Shown here one piece after another: positions 13,080-16,321 of a stretch of 16,321 nt of DNA. The stretch's first letter is position 1, and each line of letters opens with the position of its first letter. The stretch comes from Promethearchaeota archaeon (GTDB lineage: Archaea; Asgardarchaeota; Lokiarchaeia; Sigynarchaeales; SOKP01), in assembly GCA_016839425.1 (NCBI GenBank), contig JAEOUI010000306.1, positions 1 to 16,321 on the forward strand, in the 5' to 3' direction. The position numbers and the translations under genes are program-made. Below the pieces are notes generated by a model. That model saw only the letters and a list, made by a program, of their open reading frames with translations. It was not told where the DNA came from and ran no database searches.

Positions 13080-14612
13080 TTATGCCGTGGTAATTCCGTA
13101 AATACCCCATGTTGGAAGGTGAATGAAGTTACCGTTAGCCAATGTAGGCGTGTAGGTTCCCGTAGGAAGTGGAACTTGCTCGCCATCTTGCCATTGTCCA
13201 AAAGCCGTTTCGAACCATCCAGTTCCTAAGCCAATACTGTTGGCTATATAAGTAGGCATAGGATCGTGGGTTTCCATGAACATGTAATGCTTCGATGCAA
13301 CTATTACATCAGTAAGAGGTCCGTTAGTTTCTAAACCTGTAATGATATCATCGGTATCTAACGATTGAATCCTGTCTATCGTGTAATTCAATAACATTAT
13401 CGCATCGTAGGAATGTGAACCCGTGTAAAGCGGAACATGTCCCCATTTTGCAACGAAATCTTCGTAGAAAGCGTGCGTATTTTCGGCAGTTGCCATGTCC
13501 AAACCAGAGGCAGCAGCAGAAAAGATTTCGAAGTTGCACTTTTCGTCCGTGGCTTCCGCAAATTCGGATGTTTGTGCCTCGACATCAATTCCCATTACTA
13601 AAGTTTTGGGTTGCTTGTTGGCATACGACTTCATCATCGAAATTGATGATTCGAACGAAATGATTGGGATGACCATTTGAACTTCGTCGTCAATCACATC
13701 GTCCCAAGCTGCGTCGTAAGTTGCAACATCGGCAGTTGCAGAAATGTTAACCCAAGAAACAGGGAATGGAGCATTGTCCTCGATAGCTCTAGCTAAGCTA
13801 ACGCTCCACGACAAGTCTTCCCTGAAAATTCTTATGTTAGTTAACATACCAGGAGTAGCGGTTTCGTAAGCTGCATATTCTGGAGCCGTACCATTGAGAT
13901 ACATTGCTTGATGTAAGGCAGCAGATGCCCAAGCAGAAGTATCAGGAGTATAACCTATAGCGGGTCCAAGAGCAACCTCCAAGATTGCAGTGATGATGTC
14001 CGCACCTTGGAATGTGGAAATGTGAGGTCCTACTTGGAAGTAATACTTGTACTTCTGGTGTTCAGTAGAAGTTGGATCCGAAGCATTGATTTTTATGGAT
14101 TTTCCAGTAGAAGCTGATTGACCCCAGCAGATAACATCGTCAGCAGCACCCGTACCCATCATAATCGTTTCTAATTCCATAACTCGTTCCATATAACCTA
14201 ATAAGTTATCGGTCCTGAAGCCACCAACTAATACATCTGCGCCCTTGACTTGGATCAACCTATTCACGGCGTCCGTTCCTTGGGATGCAATATAGCTACT
14301 TGATGCTTCGTGTGTATCTTCTTTACTTACGGCGAAGTAATATTGCGTTCCGTTAACATCAATTCCGCCATTGGTGTTTACATCGTAGGCGGCCAACCAA
14401 GCTCCTTGCCATTGATGGATGCCCTGCGCTTCAGTCGCAGGCCCTATAACGCCGACCTTGATCCATTGGCTTTCTGGAATGCCTGTTACACCAGGCGTTT
14501 CCCAGTCGCTAGTGGGAGGTGTGCTTAAAAGGAACCACACTCCAATTATACCACCCGTGGCTATAACGGCGATGATAACTATTGCTAAAATTCGTTTTGC
14601 ATTTCTTTCCAT
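13080..14612 (-). CDS. Membrane-anchored substrate-binding protein of the HAAT/Liv-type ABC transporter
   Basis: This 510-residue type 1 periplasmic-binding-protein-like protein captures the ligand outside the cell. It has an N-terminal membrane segment at about 7-30 (ILAIVIIAVIATGGIIGVWF) after a basic MERNAKR, and no lipobox cysteine, so it is probably anchored by this helix. The binding domain starts at WIKVGVIGPATEAQGIHQWQGAWLAAYDVNTNGGI, the classic Liv-type opening; later pieces include KGADVLVGGFRTDN (about 128-141) and THAFYEDFVAKWGHVPLYTGSHSYDAIMLLNY (about 399-430). It is longer than typical LivJ/LivK proteins (roughly 370-400 residues); the extra length is in Ala/Thr-rich inserts in the middle. 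Codons are enriched in C/G-ending forms compared with neighbours, fitting high expression. It opens the operon behind a palindrome-bearing promoter. The ligand cannot be told from sequence. Confidence 0.88.
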   Translation of the reverse strand: MERNAKRILAIVIIAVIATGGIIGVWFLLSTPPTSDWETPGVTGIPESQWIKVGVIGPATEAQGIHQWQGAWLAAYDVNTNGGIDVNGTQYYFAVSKEDTHEASSSYIASQGTDAVNRLIQVKGADVLVGGFRTDNLLGYMERVMELETIMMGTGAADDVICWGQSASTGKSIKINASDPTSTEHQKYKYYFQVGPHISTFQGADIITAILEVALGPAIGYTPDTSAWASAALHQAMYLNGTAPEYAAYETATPGMLTNIRIFREDLSWSVSLARAIEDNAPFPVSWVNISATADVATYDAAWDDVIDDEVQMVIPIISFESSISMMKSYANKQPKTLVMGIDVEAQTSEFAEATDEKCNFEIFSAAASGLDMATAENTHAFYEDFVAKWGHVPLYTGSHSYDAIMLLNYTIDRIQSLDTDDIITGLETNGPLTDVIVASKHYMFMETHDPMPTYIANSIGLGTGWFETAFGQWQDGEQVPLPTGTYTPTLANGNFIHLPTWGIYGITTA

Positions 14613-14682
14613 AGTTTTTTTACCTTTTTATTGGTATGTTTTTATATTAATATTATTACCATTAAACATTTTTACTAACGTA

Positions 14683-14704
14683 TTTAAAATCCGCGGATTT
14701 TAAA
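14683..14704. promoter_or_regulatory. Perfect 22-nt palindrome at the binding-protein promoter, probable operator
   Basis: The core AAAATCCGCGGATTTT extends by three matched bases on each side, giving eleven complementary pairs with no spacer. A CCGCGG centre is striking in such AT-rich DNA. The minus-strand half GATTTTAAATACG doubles as a TATA-like box about 70-80 nt before the ATG at 14612. A dimeric repressor or activator here would control access of TBP/TFB. Confidence 0.55.
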
Positions 14705-14776
14705 AAACATTAATAAACAATTTCATCTTCAATCTTTAAAAAGCTTTGCCCTTTCAGAAGGGGACACAAGTAAAAA

Positions 14777-14821
14777 TTACGCATTTTTTTTACTAAAGGT
14801 GTTTAGAAGGCTTAAAATCAC
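14777..14821 (-). CDS. Possible 14-residue leader peptide
   Basis: AAGGAG (14826-14831) stands four bases before a GTG at 14821 that opens a frame reading (f)MILSLLNTFSKKNA and ending in TAA. It is the best ribosome-binding site in this intergenic stretch and the peptide is rich in Ile/Leu, ahead of a branched-chain-type transporter. A 14-codon frame can easily be chance. Confidence 0.2.
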   Translation of the reverse strand: MILSLLNTFSKKNA

Positions 14822-14937
14822 GAATCTCCTTGATCAAAAATATTAATTGTTATCATAAAATTTGATAAACAAGTATTATTTTTTCCTATTTATTAAAGAT
14901 TAAATCGTAAAGAAAAAGAATAATTGGGTTTTGTCAT

Positions 14938-15603
14938 CTAATCAAAGAAAGAATATATTATATCGGGAGTGATATCACTTGCAATTCCAAGAATCAAAGA
15001 ATTGTTGTTGTTAATTTTTTCCAAATCCTCTCGCGAGTGACTTCCCGTCAAAACACCAATAAAAGGGCATCCCAACAATTGGGAAAGCTTTACATCGCTA
15101 GGATGATCCCCAACAACGATAAATTCGTACTGAGGATAATTATTAATAAGTATTGTTTTAATATTGGGATCTGTCTTGCTGTTGATTGTTTTGCTTTCTC
15201 CCATAACAAACTCAAAAACATCAATTAATTCCAAATATTGTAACAATTTAACTGCCATTTCCTGCTTTTTTGATGTGATTATGCCTAATTTTATTGATTT
15301 CTTTTTTAAGGATAATAACATTTTCTTGATATCTGGATATAATTTCACTTGATATATCCCCTTTTTTCCATAGTAGTCTCTAAATGCAATACAAAGAATG
15401 TTAGAATCGTAATCACTGATAGATTCAAACATCTGGTTTAAAGGAAGACCAATCATTTTTTTAATTTTATTTCTTGGAATTTCTTTAATATTATATTTTT
15501 TCAAAGCATGGATGAAGGAATTAATTATCCCTTCCTTGTTATCGATGAGTGTAAAGTCTAAATCAAAACAAATCAATATTTTTGGTTCATTGCTTAAATT
15601 CAT
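14938..15603 (-). CDS. HAD-family phosphatase (phosphoglycolate phosphatase/PpaX-like)
   Basis: This 221-residue haloacid-dehalogenase-type hydrolase has motif I FDLDFTLID, with nucleophile Asp14 and acid/base Asp16. Motif II is IITSKK at about 108-113, the motif III lysine is Lys143 in SKTDPN, and motif IV is VVGDHPSD at 163-170 (Asp166, Asp170). The helical insert between about 22 and 90 is a type C1 cap, as in phosphoglycolate phosphatases, beta-phosphoglucomutases and PpaX pyrophosphatases. These remove phosphate from small molecules in the cytoplasm; the substrate here is unknown. The ATG at 15603 lies inside the end of the upstream TPR gene (17-nt overlap) and has no ribosome-binding site of its own, pointing to translational coupling. 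AT-rich codons resemble mobB. Confidence 0.85.
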   Translation of the reverse strand: MNLSNEPKILICFDLDFTLIDNKEGIINSFIHALKKYNIKEIPRNKIKKMIGLPLNQMFESISDYDSNILCIAFRDYYGKKGIYQVKLYPDIKKMLLSLKKKSIKLGIITSKKQEMAVKLLQYLELIDVFEFVMGESKTINSKTDPNIKTILINNYPQYEFIVVGDHPSDVKLSQLLGCPFIGVLTGSHSREDLEKINNNNSLILGIASDITPDIIYSFFD

Positions 15604-16321
15604 GATATTTGCGCGATTTCGGCGTTCTTTGATATAATTTTTCGTTTTTAAATAAATTAAGTAGGTATAGAATGTCTTCGGACACGCTCATCAAGCGCTT
15701 GTAGCGATATGGAAAATTTTCTAATACTATCTCTTTCCCTTCAGCAAGCCAGGATATGACCGTTTCAACGATCTTCTTATACATGCTAACCGTGTAGCCT
15801 TGAGATTCAATTTCTGACATAATTCTTTTAGCCCTTTTTGAATTTCCTATTAAAATACTTGATAGGGATGCAATTACATAAGAATGTACGATGTGAGAAA
15901 AACCTACTTGTTTCAAGTTGGCTGCCCTGTAATAATACTTGAATACGCTTCTCATCATATCTCTGAGGACGAGATCGTCGGCATCGTCGAGTTTTTCGTA
16001 AAACTTAACGCCTTCTAAGATAAGGGAGGCAGCCATGAAGAATTGTTCGTCTTTTAATCCATCTTCTGCTATCTTGTTCAATCCAGATACAATTCTATTA
16101 AAAATATCGAAGCGATCTACATCAAGATTTCCTTCTAAATCGATGTCATAAGCGGCTAAAAAACACTCGGTTGCGAGGTTGGCATCGCCTAAATCCCAAT
16201 AATTACTTCCCGCTCGGACATAGTATTTATAAGCCCTTTCTAAATTGCCAAGAATCTTAAATAATTCTCCCGCATTGAAATAATTAGTAGCAGCGCTGTC
16301 AAAATCCTCATTTTTCTCGGA
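15587..16321 (-). CDS. TPR/alpha-SNAP-like helical-repeat protein (5' end cut by window edge)
   Basis: The frame is open from the right edge (16321) to TGA at 15587-15589, giving 244 visible residues; the start lies outside the window. A TTG at 16081 is internal, because the frame continues upstream with repeat sequence. The visible part is nearly all helical, with TPR-like pairs such as ATNYFNAGELFKILGNLERA, YKYYVRAGSNYWDLGDANLA and ECFLAAYDIDLEG, then FFMAASLILEGVKFYEKLDD and FKYYYRAANLKQVG. Repeated A-x-x-Y/F-x-x-A-G patterns recall the alpha-SNAP family, which in eukaryotes links SNARE complexes to NSF, but ordinary TPR proteins can look alike. It ends in a basic tail (YQRTPKSRKYHEFKQ). 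It overlaps the HAD gene by 17 nt, so the two are co-transcribed. Confidence 0.6.
   Translation of the reverse strand, partial: SEKNEDFDSAATNYFNAGELFKILGNLERAYKYYVRAGSNYWDLGDANLATECFLAAYDIDLEGNLDVDRFDIFNRIVSGLNKIAEDGLKDEQFFMAASLILEGVKFYEKLDDADDLVLRDMMRSVFKYYYRAANLKQVGFSHIVHSYVIASLSSILIGNSKRAKRIMSEIESQGYTVSMYKKIVETVISWLAEGKEIVLENFPYRYKRLMSVSEDILYLLNLFKNEKLYQRTPKSRKYHEFKQ

Larger units (their letters stand above)
14613..14937. other. Intergenic stretch between the HAD gene and the transporter operon
   Basis: These 325 nt hold no long reading frame. They contain the leader of the binding-protein gene, the palindrome at 14683-14704 and, upstream on the minus strand, a short stem CCCTT-CTGA-AAGGG (14749-14762) followed by GCTTTTT. 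There is also a 14-codon frame with a ribosome-binding site (14777-14821), a weak inverted repeat TTATCA/TGATAA (14850-14868) and a T-rich tract (about 14899-14925) that may end the HAD transcript. No tRNA-like fold is seen. Confidence 0.5.

Noticed and set aside
14850..14868. TTATCA/TGATAA inverted repeat as a second operator
   Set aside because: Six-base AT-rich arms with a seven-base spacer are expected by chance in this composition, and no promoter is fixed nearby.
16079..16081. TTG as the start of the TPR-like gene
   Set aside because: The frame continues without a stop to the right edge and encodes more of the same helical repeats, so the gene is simply cut by the window.
1..16321. tRNA, rRNA, CRISPR, insertion sequence or prophage
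   Set aside because: No cloverleaf-like GC-rich segment, regularly spaced repeats, transposase, integrase or terminal inverted repeats were seen on reading both strands.

Overview
The window comes from an AT-rich archaeal genome. Evidence for archaea: TATA-like boxes about 25 nt from start codons or inferred transcript starts, several near-leaderless genes, oligo-T runs behind genes, a CdhE-type corrinoid iron-sulfur protein, an archaeal AIR-synthase/HypE-like protein and a DUF5658-like membrane protein. A low-GC Asgard (Lokiarchaeia-like) lineage would fit the HEAT-repeat and SNAP/TPR-like proteins, but no marker gene settles this. I see no rRNA, tRNA, CRISPR array or insertion sequence.

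Left part (1-5920): a PIN-domain protein running off the left edge (minus); a 55-residue lysine-rich protein (minus); mobB (plus), which ends 21 nt from a converging AIR synthase/HypE-like gene (minus); a small multi-pass membrane protein (plus); cdhE, the large subunit of the corrinoid iron-sulfur protein (plus), behind an inverted repeat; and a DUF5658-like membrane protein (minus), convergent with cdhE.

Central part (5921-14612, all minus): a branched-chain-amino-acid-type (HAAT family) ABC importer in the order binding protein, permease LivH, permease LivM, ATPase LivG, ATPase LivF. A HEAT-repeat protein with two membrane segments starts 13 nt after livF. An AMP-forming acyl-CoA ligase with its own likely promoter follows. 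A plausible but unproven reading is uptake of an amino acid or organic acid followed by CoA activation, with the HEAT protein as a membrane-bound scaffold or regulator. A perfect 22-nt palindrome overlaps the likely promoter of the binding-protein gene and looks like an operator.

Right part (14613-16321): a 325-nt intergenic stretch, then a HAD-family phosphatase (minus) whose start overlaps by 17 nt the end of a TPR/alpha-SNAP-like helical-repeat protein that enters from the right edge.

The cdhE and binding-protein genes use visibly more G/C-ending codons than mobB, the HAD gene or the DUF5658-like gene, which suggests high expression rather than foreign origin.
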